Numbered from the stretch's first letter, positions 1 through 8,703 are shown. The stretch is 64,000 bases of DNA from Streptomyces sp. LX-29 (GCF_029541745.1 NZ_CP089746.1:8007559-8071558), one strand, 5' to 3'. Numbers and translations are program-made. Notes: a model not told the origin generated them from the letters alone.

Positions 1-617
1 TGACTGCGGCGCTCAGGGACTCCGGGCACCATCGGCAGAACGGGCTGAGACCGGTCCAGGGCCTGGATCTGCGACTTCTCGTCCACGCACAGAACCAGGG
101 CCTTCTCCGGCGGATCGAGGTAGAGGCCCACGACATCGCGGACCTTGTCGATGAACAGGGGATCTGTGGAGAGCTTGAACGTCTGCGACCGGTGAGGCGC
201 CAGCGCGAATGCGCGCCAGATCCGCGAGATCGCCGACTGCGACATCCCTGTGGCCGCCGCCATGGACCTGGTCGACCAGTGGGTGGCGTTCTTCGGTGTC
301 TCTTCCAGCGTTTTGACGATGACCCGCTCGACGTCCGCGTCGGTGATCTTCCGTGGGACACCAGGCCGGGGCTCGTCGGACAGTCCATCCAGGCCACGTT
401 CGAGGAAGCGTCGCCGCCAGGTGCGGACCGTGTCCGGAGTGACCTGCAGTCGACGGGAGACCTCCATGATCGAGTGCCCTTCGGCGCACTCCAGCACGAT
501 CCGCGACCGCTGGGCCAGCGCTTGAGCCGTCGTGCGGCGACGCACCCAGCCTTCCAGCACAACCCGCTGGGCATCGGTCACCGACAACGGCGGAATCTTC
601 GGACCCGGACGACTCAT
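1..617 (-). CDS. IS630-family transposase, N-terminal part (cut by window edge)
   Basis: Translation from the ATG at 617 stays open to base 1 and gives about 205 residues starting MSRPGPKIPPLSVTDAQR. The N-terminal part is a helix-turn-helix domain (EGHSIMEVSRRLQVTPDTV, then RTWRRRFLERGLDGL), followed by a second DNA-binding stretch (MSQSAISRIWRAFALAPHRS). The first catalytic Asp of the DDE domain lies in LVLCVDEKSQIQ near the edge. This is the usual IS630/ISL-type layout. The remaining two acidic residues would lie to the left of the window, so intactness cannot be judged. The element's right end probably lies between 620 and 655; a TA, the usual IS630 target, is present in ACTAGC at 650-655, but the opposite end is not visible. 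Confidence 0.85.
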   Translation of the reverse strand, partial: MSRPGPKIPPLSVTDAQRVVLEGWVRRRTTAQALAQRSRIVLECAEGHSIMEVSRRLQVTPDTVRTWRRRFLERGLDGLSDEPRPGVPRKITDADVERVIVKTLEETPKNATHWSTRSMAAATGMSQSAISRIWRAFALAPHRSQTFKLSTDPLFIDKVRDVVGLYLDPPEKALVLCVDEKSQIQALDRSQPVLPMVPGVPERRS

Positions 618-681
618 ACCAAACCAACGACGAATCTCCGACTCAGGTCACTAGCCGGGGAGCGACGAAGGCGACCGCCGG

Positions 682-1263
682 TCACCAGAGCTTGTCGATC
701 TCACCCGGGTACACCTCGATGCGGCTGTCGTGGAACGAGGCCCGGGCCTGCCGGGCCGCCGGCGAGAAGAAGTCGGCCATGGTCACCTTGTCGAAGCCGG
801 GCTGATCGCTGGGGAACGGGGTGTGCGGTGTCCCGCCGACGAGCACCGCGCCGGGCAGGGCCTGCCAACCCGCGCTTTCGTAGAACGCCTGGAGCGGGCG
901 GTCGCAGGTGAACAGCCCCAGGTCCAGGCCCCGGGAGCGCATCGCCTCCCGGGCCGCCGCCACCAGGCGCCGGCCGTGCCCGCGACCCCGTGCCTCGCGC
1001 CGCGTCACCACGGTGCTCAGCCCACCGGCGGCGAAGCGCTCGCCCGCGTGCACCAGCTCCTTGGCCAGGATGTCCAGCGCCGCCAGCACCGTCCCCTCGT
1101 CCACGAGCAGCATCGACCAGGGCCGCAGCGCGGGATCGTGCACCGTCGCGTCGACGGCGACCGACTCGCCCGGCGCGGACGGCCACGCCTGCTCCTGTAT
1201 CTCCCGCACCTGCACGCGCAGTTCGGACGGGGTCGCCTCCTCGGCGAACGAGAGAATGTGCAT
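682..1263 (-). CDS. GNAT-family N-acetyltransferase
   Basis: A 193-aa protein starting MHILSFAEEATPSELR. The acetyl-CoA-binding loop is VVTRREARGRGHGRRLVAAA, a good R/Q-x-x-G-x-G/A motif, followed by the usual helix and the late FYESAGW strand. The N-terminal half (EIQEQAWPSAPGES, then RPWSMLLVDEGTVLAALDIL) matches a group of actinobacterial GNAT proteins of unknown substrate. I chose the ATG at 1263 because the coding-like composition and GNAT homology begin there, although the frame stays open upstream. It is transcribed toward the IS630 remnant and stands alone. Substrate unknown. Confidence 0.8.
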   Translation of the reverse strand: MHILSFAEEATPSELRVQVREIQEQAWPSAPGESVAVDATVHDPALRPWSMLLVDEGTVLAALDILAKELVHAGERFAAGGLSTVVTRREARGRGHGRRLVAAAREAMRSRGLDLGLFTCDRPLQAFYESAGWQALPGAVLVGGTPHTPFPSDQPGFDKVTMADFFSPAARQARASFHDSRIEVYPGEIDKLW

Positions 1264-1473
1264 GCGCCGATTATTCCGGCCACCCGTCAGATGAGCGCAA
1301 CCGACCCCGCACCGCCTCCACGCGGCGACGACCGCCCCGGCTGCACCGCCGCCCGTCCACCCACCGGCCGCGCGCCGAGGAGTGATCGCCCCATGCCGCG
1401 CGCCCACGCAGGGCTGGCTCATCTCGGGGCCGCCCCTCGCGCCCGACCCCCCCCCGTGTGGTCGGCTGATCCC

Positions 1474-1941
1474 GTGGAAACCATCTGGACGAGTGTCGTC
1501 GCGGTGATAGGTACGTTGTCGGGTTCGGTGATCACGCACGCCTTCCAGGGCCGCGCGTCCCGACGTAGCGAGCTGTTCGCACGCTCTGAGGCGCTTCGGC
1601 AGGAACGCATCGCCACGTACAGCGCGTTCGCGGCGGCGGCGGAGGAGTACCGGCGCGGTCAGGCCGAGCGGTGGTACCACAAGCTCGAGGACCCCGGCGG
1701 GGAGGCGTTCCTCAGGGCGCGCGACGAGGCACACCGCCTTCGCACCCTGACACGACAGGCGCTGTACCGGGTCAGGCTGCTCACCGACGACCAGGACGTG
1801 GTCCTCGCGGCTGAACGGGCCTACGCGCGCACCACGGAGGTGTCCAACGCACAGGATCAGACGGACCGGGACACGCGGGACACCCGGGCGAGGGAGGCCA
1901 TCGAGGCGTTCGTGTCCCGCGCCTCGCCCCTGCTGCGCTGA
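1474..1941 (+). CDS. Hypothetical membrane-anchored coiled protein
   Basis: A 155-aa protein beginning METIWTSVVAVIGTLSGSV. One N-terminal hydrophobic segment (about residues 4-22) is followed by a long charged helical stretch with regular Arg/Glu spacing (FARSEALRQERIATYSAFAA, then EEYRRGQAERW), likely a coiled or helical bundle in the cytoplasm. The GTG at 1474 puts the membrane segment at the N terminus; starts further upstream would add a low-complexity Arg/Pro stretch unlike a real N terminus. Similar short single-TM proteins are common in Streptomyces and have no known role. It lies divergent from the GNAT gene. Confidence 0.6.
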   Translation: METIWTSVVAVIGTLSGSVITHAFQGRASRRSELFARSEALRQERIATYSAFAAAAEEYRRGQAERWYHKLEDPGGEAFLRARDEAHRLRTLTRQALYRVRLLTDDQDVVLAAERAYARTTEVSNAQDQTDRDTRDTRAREAIEAFVSRASPLLR

Positions 1942-1983
1942 AGGCGCGCGACGTCACACGGTCGTCGTTCGCCGTGGTTCCGG

Positions 1984-2619
1984 TCAGTCCGGGCCGGCGG
2001 TCTCTCCGCGCGCGGCGTCCCCGGCGTGCCGGTTCGGGCGGCCGTAGTCGAGCCAGGCACGTTCCCACTGGCGGGTCAGTGCCGGGTAGACGATGAGGTA
2101 CCGGAACGGAAGGATGGCGGCCATGTAGAGCCGTCCGAACAGTCCGTTGGGTTTGACCAGCGCCGCCATGCGCAGTTCGTATCCACCGTCGTCGGTCGGC
2201 ACCCAGCCCAGGTGCATGATGTCGTGGACGGTTTTGTTGCCCAGCTCGCGGGCCGCTTCGTCGTCGAGCTGGTACACCTCGGAGAACGGGTCGGTGCAGG
2301 GGACGGCGTCGTTCGCGGTCTGGGCGAGGTCGAGCGGGAGGCGGTCGCACAGTGAGGCGACCCGCCCACCCAGGCCGGCCTGGGGGGTGTCCCAGCCGAG
2401 CAGGGCACCGAGCTTCCAGCGCACCGCGAACAGGAACCGGACCGCGGCGGGATCCTTTCGGGTGTCGTAAGCCGTCTTCAGCGCTTCGACCATCACCGGG
2501 AAGTCGTCGGGCCCGGCGTCGGGCGCGCGGAAGGACCACACGTCCTCGATCCGGAAGTCGTGGGTGAACTCGTGGATCCGCCACGGCTGTGCGGTGTGGG
2601 CGGCTTTCGGGATTCGCAT
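1984..2619 (-). CDS. DUF2867 domain-containing protein
   Basis: A 211-aa protein, MRIPKAAHTAQPWRIHEFTH. It has the DUF2867 features: a SFRAP motif near residue 28, the RWKLGALLGW block near residue 67, and a C-terminal part with GLFGRLYMAAILPFRYLIVY. DUF2867 occurs alone or fused to NmrA-type NAD-binding proteins and is placed in the SRPBCC/START-like group; no reaction is established. It is divergent from the TetR gene at 2826 with a palindrome-rich gap between them, so it is the likely target of that repressor. Upstream of the start lies GGAATGACCG, a moderate ribosome site. Confidence 0.8.
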   Translation of the reverse strand: MRIPKAAHTAQPWRIHEFTHDFRIEDVWSFRAPDAGPDDFPVMVEALKTAYDTRKDPAAVRFLFAVRWKLGALLGWDTPQAGLGGRVASLCDRLPLDLAQTANDAVPCTDPFSEVYQLDDEAARELGNKTVHDIMHLGWVPTDDGGYELRMAALVKPNGLFGRLYMAAILPFRYLIVYPALTRQWERAWLDYGRPNRHAGDAARGETAGPD

Positions 2620-2767
2620 CGGTCATTCCTTCCGAGCCGGTGTTCCCTGTCGGTCGGGCCGGGTGGGGCCGGGACCCGGCGGTGATCGTCGCCGGCCGTC
2701 CGCGCATCGATCTCGCGGCGGATCGACGCGGACGGGCGCGCCAGCTCGCGGCCGCACCAGAGAACAC

Positions 2768-2812
2768 GGAACCGCTAGTTCTGGAACCGTTGGTTTCGAT
2801 ACTTCTGGTTCC
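2768..2812. promoter_or_regulatory. Candidate TetR operator between DUF2867 and tetR
   Basis: An AT-richer stretch carries GGAACCG at 2768-2774 and again at 2783-2789, and GGTTCC at 2807-2812, so GGAACC (2783) and GGTTCC (2807) form an inverted repeat with an 18-bp spacer. It sits 14-58 bp before the TetR start and about 150 bp before the divergent DUF2867 start. This is the usual placement of an autoregulated TetR operator. Confidence 0.5.
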
Positions 2813-2825
2813 GTATGATGCACCC

Positions 2826-3485
2826 ATGTCTGCTCGCAAGCAAGCTCGCAACCAGGGGGGCCGCCCCCGAGACAGCCGCGTCGACGAGGCCATCGCCTCC
2901 GCCGTTCGAGAGCTGCTGACCGAGGTGGGATACGCGCGGCTCACGATGGCCGAGGTGGCCGCGCGAGCCGGCGTGGGCAAGGCGGCGATCTACCGGCGCC
3001 ACGCCACCAAACAGGAGATGATCTTCGACGTCCTCGTGCCGGATCGGTTCCTGGCCGTGGCGCCCGACCGCGGATCGCTCCGCGCCGACCTGGCCGCCGT
3101 GCTCGCCGAGATCGCGGCCACCATGGCCTCGCCGCCACAGGGGACGGTCCCCGGCCTGCTGGCCGATGTCCACGCCGACCCCGCACTACGCGACCGGTTC
3201 GACGAGAAATACCTGGGAGCCCAGCGCCAGACCCTCACGGAGATCCTGGACCGCGCTGCCGCACGCGGCGAACTCGCCACCCGCCCCGACCCGGCCACCC
3301 TCAACGCCCTCCTTGTCGGACCTGTCTTCGCCTGGCTGTTCCTGCTGTCCGAATCCCCCGACCGACTCCCCGCCCTGACCTCCGCACTTCTCGACGCGAC
3401 ACTCGCCCTCACCAGCCCCGGATCCCCCGGCGCCCCAGACACCTCCGGCAGTGAGATCGCGACGCGTCCAGGTCCGCGAACGTGA
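2826..3485 (+). CDS. TetR/AcrR-family transcriptional regulator
   Basis: A 219-aa protein, MSARKQARNQGGRPRDSRVD. The HTH is at residues 30-60 (YARLTMAEVAARAGVGKAAI, then YRRHATKQEM), a clear TetR_N pattern. The C-terminal domain is of the TetR_C type, with ADVHADPALRDRFDEKYLG. The final 25 residues are Ser/Pro/Gly-rich and probably disordered. The ATG at 2826 puts the HTH at the usual distance from the N terminus. It is divergent from the DUF2867 gene and probably represses it and itself through the palindrome at 2768-2812. Ligand unknown. Confidence 0.88.
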   Translation: MSARKQARNQGGRPRDSRVDEAIASAVRELLTEVGYARLTMAEVAARAGVGKAAIYRRHATKQEMIFDVLVPDRFLAVAPDRGSLRADLAAVLAEIAATMASPPQGTVPGLLADVHADPALRDRFDEKYLGAQRQTLTEILDRAAARGELATRPDPATLNALLVGPVFAWLFLLSESPDRLPALTSALLDATLALTSPGSPGAPDTSGSEIATRPGPRT

Positions 3486-3858
3486 GCGCTCCACGGCCGG
3501 CCACGCGGCAGGCTGGTCGTACGCCGCCCACCCCTTGGCTGCCACCTTCACCTGCTGCGCCGTAGCGCTACTCGGCACTTCGCGGCAGCGCGGCTCCAAG
3601 CGGCCCGCTCCGCCGTCCCGAAGGAGCGGGGAGAGACCAGGGTGCGGTGCGTCGGCCGCTGAAGGTCCCCTGTCAGTGCCTCGCTTTAGGCTGCCGGGCA
3701 TGGGCAGTTCGGGCCGCGACCGCATGAGCACCTCGGTGTTCCACGGGCGTGCCCGACGTCTCACGGATCTGATCGACGAGTCCCCATTCGATCCACACCT
3801 GTAGCATCCACGCCGTCCGCTGAAGACCCACCCGTGACAGAAGGCAGAGATACCCACC
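3486..3858. other. Non-coding or decayed gap
   Basis: About 370 bases with open frames on both strands but no frame with a recognisable domain or a ribosome site placed before a start. A short frame at 3700-3804 (MGSSGRDRMSTSVFHGRARR) is not convincing. I see no tRNA, repeat or strong hairpin. Confidence 0.4.
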
Positions 3859-4026
3859 GTGTTCCAGGAAACCCCGATCTACGTTCGGCTCGTCGCCGAA
3901 CGAGGCGACGTCCCAGCCGAGGTGCGCAACGAGGCCGAGCGGATACACCGGGACCTGGCCCGGGTGATCGTCCTCTCGGCTCCGCCCGGAGCGGGCGTGC
4001 CACCGCATGGCGCACCCCTGCGATAG
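3859..4026 (+). CDS. Small hypothetical protein (55 aa)
   Basis: GTG at 3859, preceded by AAGGCAGAG, opens a 55-codon frame reading MFQETPIYVRLVAERGDVPA, then EVRNEAERIHRDLARVIV. The first 37 residues form a compact charged amphipathic unit. I recall short proteins with the same opening as common in Streptomyces, often next to other small genes, with no known function. The last 15 residues (SAPPGAGVPPHGAPLR) look less ordered. It is isolated here. Confidence rests on codon use, the ribosome-site-like sequence and the remembered family. Confidence 0.5.
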   Translation: MFQETPIYVRLVAERGDVPAEVRNEAERIHRDLARVIVLSAPPGAGVPPHGAPLR

Positions 4027-4266
4027 TCCCCGCCACCCTCCCCGCAGTCCCCCCACTCGCGTGCATGTGCAGACCGCCTGACGCTGTTCGCCGGAGAGCC
4101 GAACCCCACGATCTCCGTTCCCGTAGCCGCGTCGCGCACAACCGCACACCCCGGCTGGTCCCCACCCCGCCGGGGGAGTCGGGAGGGCGGGCACGAGCCG
4201 CCGCGCCTGGGGTGAGGCCCGGTCAGCACGCCGCCGCATGCCGGGAGGAGCCGCCGCCGATGACCG

Positions 4267-4908
4267 TCACGGCAAGCAGTCCTCGTGCAGCTCCCCGCCG
4301 AAGGCGTTCCGCGCGTGCGTGTGCATGCGCCGGCCGTACGTCCGGTCCTCGGCCAGGGCGGAGTAGCCGCGGCCCTGACATGTGATCAGTCCGGCGGTGT
4401 CCGCCAGGTAGACGTCCAGTCCCGGATACATCAGCTCGATGCAGGGGATGTCGTCGACGTCCAGGGCGAAGACCGGGTACTCCCCGTGATCGTCGGGCTC
4501 ACCGGTGGCCAGGACGCGACGGGAGTCGGACCCGCCCGGCAGGAGGAAGCACTCGTCGAAGCGAGCCGACAGCGCGTCATAGACCCCTCCCCAGCCGTCG
4601 CCGAGGGTGTCGCGCGCGAGCCGTCCGAGCGGGCGCGGCGTGAAACGGCGGTCGGGACCGATCCAGCCGAACCGACGGAAGAACCCGCCGTCGAACGCCA
4701 GCCAGCGACGGAGGCTGGGCGGCAACGGCCGCCCGCTGGGGAACGTGGCGGTGGCCAGCACATCGGCGGGCACCGGCTCCGGCGGCCCGTCCAGCCACGG
4801 CCCCGCCCACGGGGCGTAGTCGAGGATCAGTCGGTGCGGTTCCGCCTCGACGGAGGCGATGACGCGCTCGGTGAGGGCGGCGCCATGGTCGACGGTAGGG
4901 GTTGTCAT
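4267..4908 (-). CDS. Hypothetical protein, possibly SMI1/KNR4-like
   Basis: A 213-aa protein, MTTPTVDHGAALTERVIASV. Residues 45-75 (DVLATATFPSGRPLPPSLRR, then WLAFDGGFF) resemble the start of SMI1/KNR4 (SUKH) domains, where a Leu-Pro-x-x-hydrophobic motif precedes a Phe/Asp-rich loop. Later, PVFALDVDDIPCIELMYPGL and DVYLADTAGLI fit the SUKH beta strands. SUKH proteins often act as immunity proteins to contact-dependent toxins, but no toxin gene is adjacent, so a role is not inferred. The ATG at 4908 was chosen because sequence upstream in this frame becomes low-complexity. Confidence 0.6.
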   Translation of the reverse strand: MTTPTVDHGAALTERVIASVEAEPHRLILDYAPWAGPWLDGPPEPVPADVLATATFPSGRPLPPSLRRWLAFDGGFFRRFGWIGPDRRFTPRPLGRLARDTLGDGWGGVYDALSARFDECFLLPGGSDSRRVLATGEPDDHGEYPVFALDVDDIPCIELMYPGLDVYLADTAGLITCQGRGYSALAEDRTYGRRMHTHARNAFGGELHEDCLP

Positions 4909-5227
4909 GCTCTGTGCCGTCCCGTTCGCGGGTTGTCCACCAGTACTCGGTCGGCCCGACTGTACGAGCCGGCACCGACAGCGGGACGTCGTCGGTCCGC
5001 ACCGCCGAGGCCGGCCCGTAGCCGACCGGGAGCCCCCGGTCGGCCGCTGACGGCGTGTCGGCCGTGTCCGCCGGGCGGCACCCTCGATCCCGCGCACCGG
5101 CACCGGCACCGGCGCCAGTGGGCACCCGGGCCGGTACCGGTGCTCCGCGTGGGCGAAACCTGCGTGAGTCGTGGCGTGTCGGGCAACCGAGATCTCGTAG
5201 TCTCCGGGCAGAGAGGTGTTGGGTCCG
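4909..5227. other. Intergenic region with short CACCGG repeats
   Basis: A 319-base divergent promoter region between the SUKH-like gene and the carboxylate-amine ligase gene. It contains CACCGG three times in tandem near 5095-5113 and a short GGTACCGG palindrome near 5130. No gene or RNA is evident. Confidence 0.4.
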
Positions 5228-6304
5228 ATGCGAAGCGTGGGCGTGGAGGAAGAGCTGCTGCTGGTCCACCCGGAGACCGGGGAACCACAGGCCGTGTCCG
5301 GCGCCATTCTGGAGGCCACCGCCCGGGACGTCGCCTTCGCGGCGGAGCTGCAGCGCGAGCAGCTGGAGTTCGCGACCGAACCGCACCGGGCCATGGCGGA
5401 CCTGGCAGTGGACGTACGACGCCGGCGGCAGGCGGCGGCCGAACGGGCCCGGGAGGTCGGGGCACAGGTGGCGGCCCTGGCCACCTCGCCGTTGGAGGTG
5501 GCGCCCACCGTCGGGGAGGGCGAGCGCTATCAGTGGCTGGCGAGGGAGTTCGGCCTGACCACGCAGGAGCAGCTGACCTGCGGCTGTCACATCCATGTGA
5601 GTGTCGAGTCGGACGAGGAGGGTGTCGCGATCATCGACCGGATCCGCCCCTGGCTGCCGCCGCTGCTCGCCCTGAGCGCCAACTCCCCGTTCTGGCAGGG
5701 GATGGACAGCGGATACAGCAGCTATCGCAGCCAGGTGTGGAGCCGCTGGCCGTCGGCCGGCCCGACGGAGGCATTCGGGTCCGCCGAGAGGTATCACCGG
5801 CGGGTAGAGGCGATGCTCGCCACCGGCACTCTGCTGGACAAGGGAATGCTCTACTTCGACGCGCGCCTCTCCCACCGCTATCCGACCGTCGAGGTGCGGG
5901 TGTCCGACGTGTGCATGGAGGTGGACGACACCGTGCTCGTCGCGGCGCTGGTGCGCGGCCTGGTGGAGACGGCCGCTCGCGGCCGACTGGCCGGGGAGCC
6001 CGCGCAGGAGATCGGTGTCGGGGAACTTCGGCTGGCCTCGTGGCGCGCCGGGCGCTCGGGGCTCAGCGGTGACCTGGTGGATCCACGGACCGGGAGGCCC
6101 TGCCCGGCCGGAACCGTGCTCCAGGCACTGCTGGACCACACGGTGGACGCGCTCGAGGACATCGGCGATCTGGAACTCGTCCGGGACCGCCTCGGAGAGG
6201 TGCTGTCCCGGGGCAACGGGGCCCAGCGGCAGCGCGACACCTTCGGCCGCACGGGCGACCCGCGGGCCGTCGTGGCGGACGCGGTGCGGCGGACGTCGGC
6301 CTGA
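5228..6304 (+). CDS. Carboxylate-amine ligase, YbdK/GCS2 family
   Basis: A 358-aa protein starting MRSVGVEEELLLVHPETGEP, the hallmark opening of the glutamate-cysteine ligase family 2 (YbdK, EgtA-like) with the VGVEEE metal-binding acidic cluster. Other family motifs are LEFATEPH near residue 55, the metal/substrate loop TCGCHIHVSVES near residue 118, and NSPFWQGMDSGYSSYRSQVW. YbdK of E. coli has weak gamma-glutamyl-cysteine ligase activity. In actinomycetes relatives act on glutamate with cysteine (ergothioneine EgtA) or on unknown amines. No other ergothioneine gene is present. AGAGAGGTG lies just upstream of the ATG and supports the start. Confidence 0.88.
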   Translation: MRSVGVEEELLLVHPETGEPQAVSGAILEATARDVAFAAELQREQLEFATEPHRAMADLAVDVRRRRQAAAERAREVGAQVAALATSPLEVAPTVGEGERYQWLAREFGLTTQEQLTCGCHIHVSVESDEEGVAIIDRIRPWLPPLLALSANSPFWQGMDSGYSSYRSQVWSRWPSAGPTEAFGSAERYHRRVEAMLATGTLLDKGMLYFDARLSHRYPTVEVRVSDVCMEVDDTVLVAALVRGLVETAARGRLAGEPAQEIGVGELRLASWRAGRSGLSGDLVDPRTGRPCPAGTVLQALLDHTVDALEDIGDLELVRDRLGEVLSRGNGAQRQRDTFGRTGDPRAVVADAVRRTSA

Positions 6305-6510
6305 CGGCCGCAGGCGCGGGACGGACCACTGACCGGCGGGACCGAAACCGGGGGAGGGGCCGGCAAACTCAGCGGCGACGTCCGAAGGGCGGGGGCGGGC
6401 GGTACGGGGCGCTCGGCGGTGGTGGCACAGGGGGGTTAACACCACCGTGCGGCAGGGGGGTAACAGCATTCCCCCGCATCGGCCGCTCAGCGATGCTGGT
6501 CCCACAGACC

Positions 6511-6698
6511 GGTCGCCCCCACCAGCCCGCCCTGAGCTGGTGGTCTCCCACCACCAGTCCGCCCCGAGCCTCAGTGGTCTCCCACCACCAGCCCGCCCCG
6601 AGCAGGTGCCTCCCGTCACCAGAGCGCCCCTCAGCCGGTCGCCTCTCCCGCCAGCCCGCCCTGGGCCGGTGGCCTCCCACCAACCCAACCCGCAGGAG
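6511..6698. repeat. Six degenerate ~31-bp tandem units with hairpin cores
   Basis: Units begin at 6511, 6539, 6574, 6605, 6637 and 6668 (steps of 28, 35, 31, 32 and 31 bp). Each starts with GGTSG-C-TCCC-CC and continues with CCAGCCCGCCC-GAG. In units 2 and 3 the opening GGTGGTCTCCCACCACC folds on itself (6-bp arms, 5-base loop); units 4-6 keep partial dyads. The array ends within 10 bp of the start codon of the downstream secreted serine hydrolase, so it lies in its promoter or leader. Confidence 0.75.
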
Positions 6699-6705
6699 AT
6701 AGGTC

Positions 6706-8037
6706 GTGTACGAGCACGAAAGCCGCAGGTTCCGCTTCTTACGGCGGCAGCACGGCCCCCGGCGTACCGCGAGATCGGTCACCGGCGCACGAGGGGCGAA
6801 CGAGCGGCCCGACAGGCCGAGGACGGAGCTGCCGCGCGCGCCACGACGCGCCGCCGCCGCCGTCCGGCCGGTCGGGGGCGTCGTGGCGGCGCTGACGGCC
6901 ACCCTGCTGACGACGGCCCTCGCGACGCCCGCCTCCGCCACCGTCACCGCGACCGAGCCGAGGACGGCCCCGCAGGGCGAGCACCGGGCCACCCAGCGGG
7001 CCATCGACGCGGAGGTCGGGAACGGGGTGCTCGGGGTGATCGCGGTGGCTCGGAAGGGGCGCGACACCTGGACCGGACAGGCCGGCACAGCCGACCTGCA
7101 GAGCGGTGCGCCACGGCGGTCCGAGGACCGGTATCGGGTCGGCTCGATCACCAAGACCTTCGTCGCCACGGTGATGCTCCAGCTGGAGGCGGAGGGGAGG
7201 CTTGGCCTGGACGACACCGTCGACCGCTGGCTGCCCGGCCTGGTCCGCGGCAACGGGCACGACGGTCGCCAGATCACGCTGCGTCAGATCCTCGGCCACA
7301 CCAGCGGGATATCCAGCTACACCGAGGATCCGGATTTCCAACGGAGCGCGTTCGGCACCGACTTCCTCCGACACCGCTACGACACCTGGACACCGCGGAA
7401 GATCGTCGAGCTCGCGATGACCCACCGGCCGGACTTCCCGCCTGGATCCGGCTGGCACTACTCGGACACCAACTACATCCTCGCCGGCATGGTGATCAAC
7501 AAGGCTACCGGTCATTCCTACGCCCAGGAGATCGAGCGCCGCATCCTGCGCCCGCTGCGTCTGAACGCCACCGAACTGCCGGGAACCGAGACTCGAATAC
7601 CCAAGCCCAGCGGCCGCGCGTACTCGAAACTGACCGGAACCCTCGGCGGGCGTCCGGAGCCGGGCAGCGTGACGTACGACGTCACCGACCTCAACCCCTC
7701 CCTCGCGGGCGCGGCGGGCGAGATCGTCGCCACCGCCGAGGATCTCAACCGGTTCTACCGGGCTCTGCTCTTGGGAAAGCTCCTCGGGCCGCGCCAACTG
7801 AAGGAGATGACCACGACCGTGCCCGTCGGCGCGGGATCGAACGTCTCCTACGGCCTCGGTCTGATGAAGCTGACGACGCCCTGCGGCGACCTGTGGGGCC
7901 ACAGCGGAGGAATCCAGGGCTCCTCCTCGCAGACCCTGACGACCGCGAACGGCGAGCACGCGCTGTCGATCAACTTCAACAGCGACTGGAGTGGCACCTT
8001 CGACCACATCGTCGAGGCTGAGTTCTGCGGGACGTGA
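6706..8037 (+). CDS. Secreted serine DD-peptidase / class C beta-lactamase-like
   Basis: A 443-aa protein. Residues 1-52 are Arg-rich, residues 53-75 hydrophobic, and a signal peptidase site is likely after ATPASA near residue 78, so the mature enzyme is extracellular. The nucleophile motif SITK (S147-K150) matches SxxK; the second motif is YSD (Y252) in HYSDTNY, where S. sp. R61 DD-peptidase has YSN; the third is HSG (H399) in WGHSGG, the HTG/KTG equivalent. The family (PF00144) covers DD-carboxypeptidases, class C beta-lactamases and esterases. The N-terminal extension before the signal is long. GTG 6706 is supported by GCAGGAG eight bases upstream. Confidence 0.86.
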   Translation: MYEHESRRFRFLRRQHGPRRTARSVTGARGANERPDRPRTELPRAPRRAAAAVRPVGGVVAALTATLLTTALATPASATVTATEPRTAPQGEHRATQRAIDAEVGNGVLGVIAVARKGRDTWTGQAGTADLQSGAPRRSEDRYRVGSITKTFVATVMLQLEAEGRLGLDDTVDRWLPGLVRGNGHDGRQITLRQILGHTSGISSYTEDPDFQRSAFGTDFLRHRYDTWTPRKIVELAMTHRPDFPPGSGWHYSDTNYILAGMVINKATGHSYAQEIERRILRPLRLNATELPGTETRIPKPSGRAYSKLTGTLGGRPEPGSVTYDVTDLNPSLAGAAGEIVATAEDLNRFYRALLLGKLLGPRQLKEMTTTVPVGAGSNVSYGLGLMKLTTPCGDLWGHSGGIQGSSSQTLTTANGEHALSINFNSDWSGTFDHIVEAEFCGT

Positions 8038-8216
8038 CCCCGAGTGCGGCCTCCTCGGGATCGCGGTGCCTCCCCCGTGCCCGGGTCGCCTGCCCGGCCG
8101 GGCAGGCCGCCGCCGGTGGCGACGAGATCGGTGGCTCGGCTGGCGACGAGGGCACCGGACGAGGGCACCGGGGGAGGGGGTGGAATCCGATGGGCCGCGG
8201 CTATGCGAGGTGGGAC

Positions 8217-8252
8217 GATGGAGCCATGCGGTCTGATGGAGCCATGCGGTCC
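8217..8252. repeat. 18-bp tandem duplication next to the IS110 left end
   Basis: Two adjacent copies of GATGGAGCCATGCGGTCY (8217-8234 and 8235-8252) differ only at the last base and run into GATGTCT at 8253, the proposed left flank of the IS110-type element. The repeat may be part of the insertion target or an earlier slippage event. Confidence 0.75.
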
Positions 8253-8279
8253 GATGTCTCGCTTCACCCCCTAATGGGC

Positions 8280-8352
8280 AGTGATGCGGGGCACCGCCAG
8301 GCCCACCCCGGCCCATCGAGGCCCTGAAAGAGACTGCGGGCCCCGCATCACT
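8280..8352. repeat. 12-bp perfect inverted repeat with 49-nt loop
   Basis: AGTGATGCGGGG (8280-8291) is exactly complementary to CCCCGCATCACT (8341-8352). It falls just inside the proposed left end of the IS110-type element and about 240 bp after the stop of the upstream hydrolase gene. It could be a structural part of the element's leader or the terminator of the upstream gene. Confidence 0.8.
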
Positions 8353-8703
8353 TTCTCGTGACGGTGGTCGGTTCCGGAGAAGCCGTACACACCCCCTGGG
8401 ACTGGATCCCTTGGTCAAGAGCCGGCCTCCGGGACCGTCCACTGTCACGAGTTCACGCCTCCACCGCATCCGGTCCGATGATCGGATCGTTGAGGTTTGT
8501 GGTCCGAGCCGCCCACAGGGGTCACCTCTCATCACGCCTGGAGTCACCGAGCTCTGGAGCAGACCGAGGGCCCTGATGGCCGCTGGGGTCACGAACGGCT
8601 GATCGGATGCAGGGCCATCGAGCCCTTCCATTAGGGAGACGCGTGCCCCCGCACGGCTGCGACCAGCAGCACGCCCCCCGACCGAGAGGACGAACACGAC
8701 ACG
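8353..8703 (+). ncRNA. Candidate IS110 bridge RNA (seekRNA) region
   Basis: The 351 bases before the transposase start hold no reading frame of note. In IS110-group elements the non-coding left end is transcribed as a structured guide RNA with a target-binding and a donor-binding loop. The stretch CTGATCGGATGCAGG near 8597-8611 resembles the element's right end (CTGCATCGGATG near 9954-9965), as expected if one internal loop pairs with the element's own end. No covariance support is available, so this is inference from family and position. Confidence 0.35.

Noticed and set aside
6511..6698. Repeats considered as a CRISPR array
   Set aside because: Units are degenerate and contiguous, with no unique spacers, and no cas gene is present in the window.
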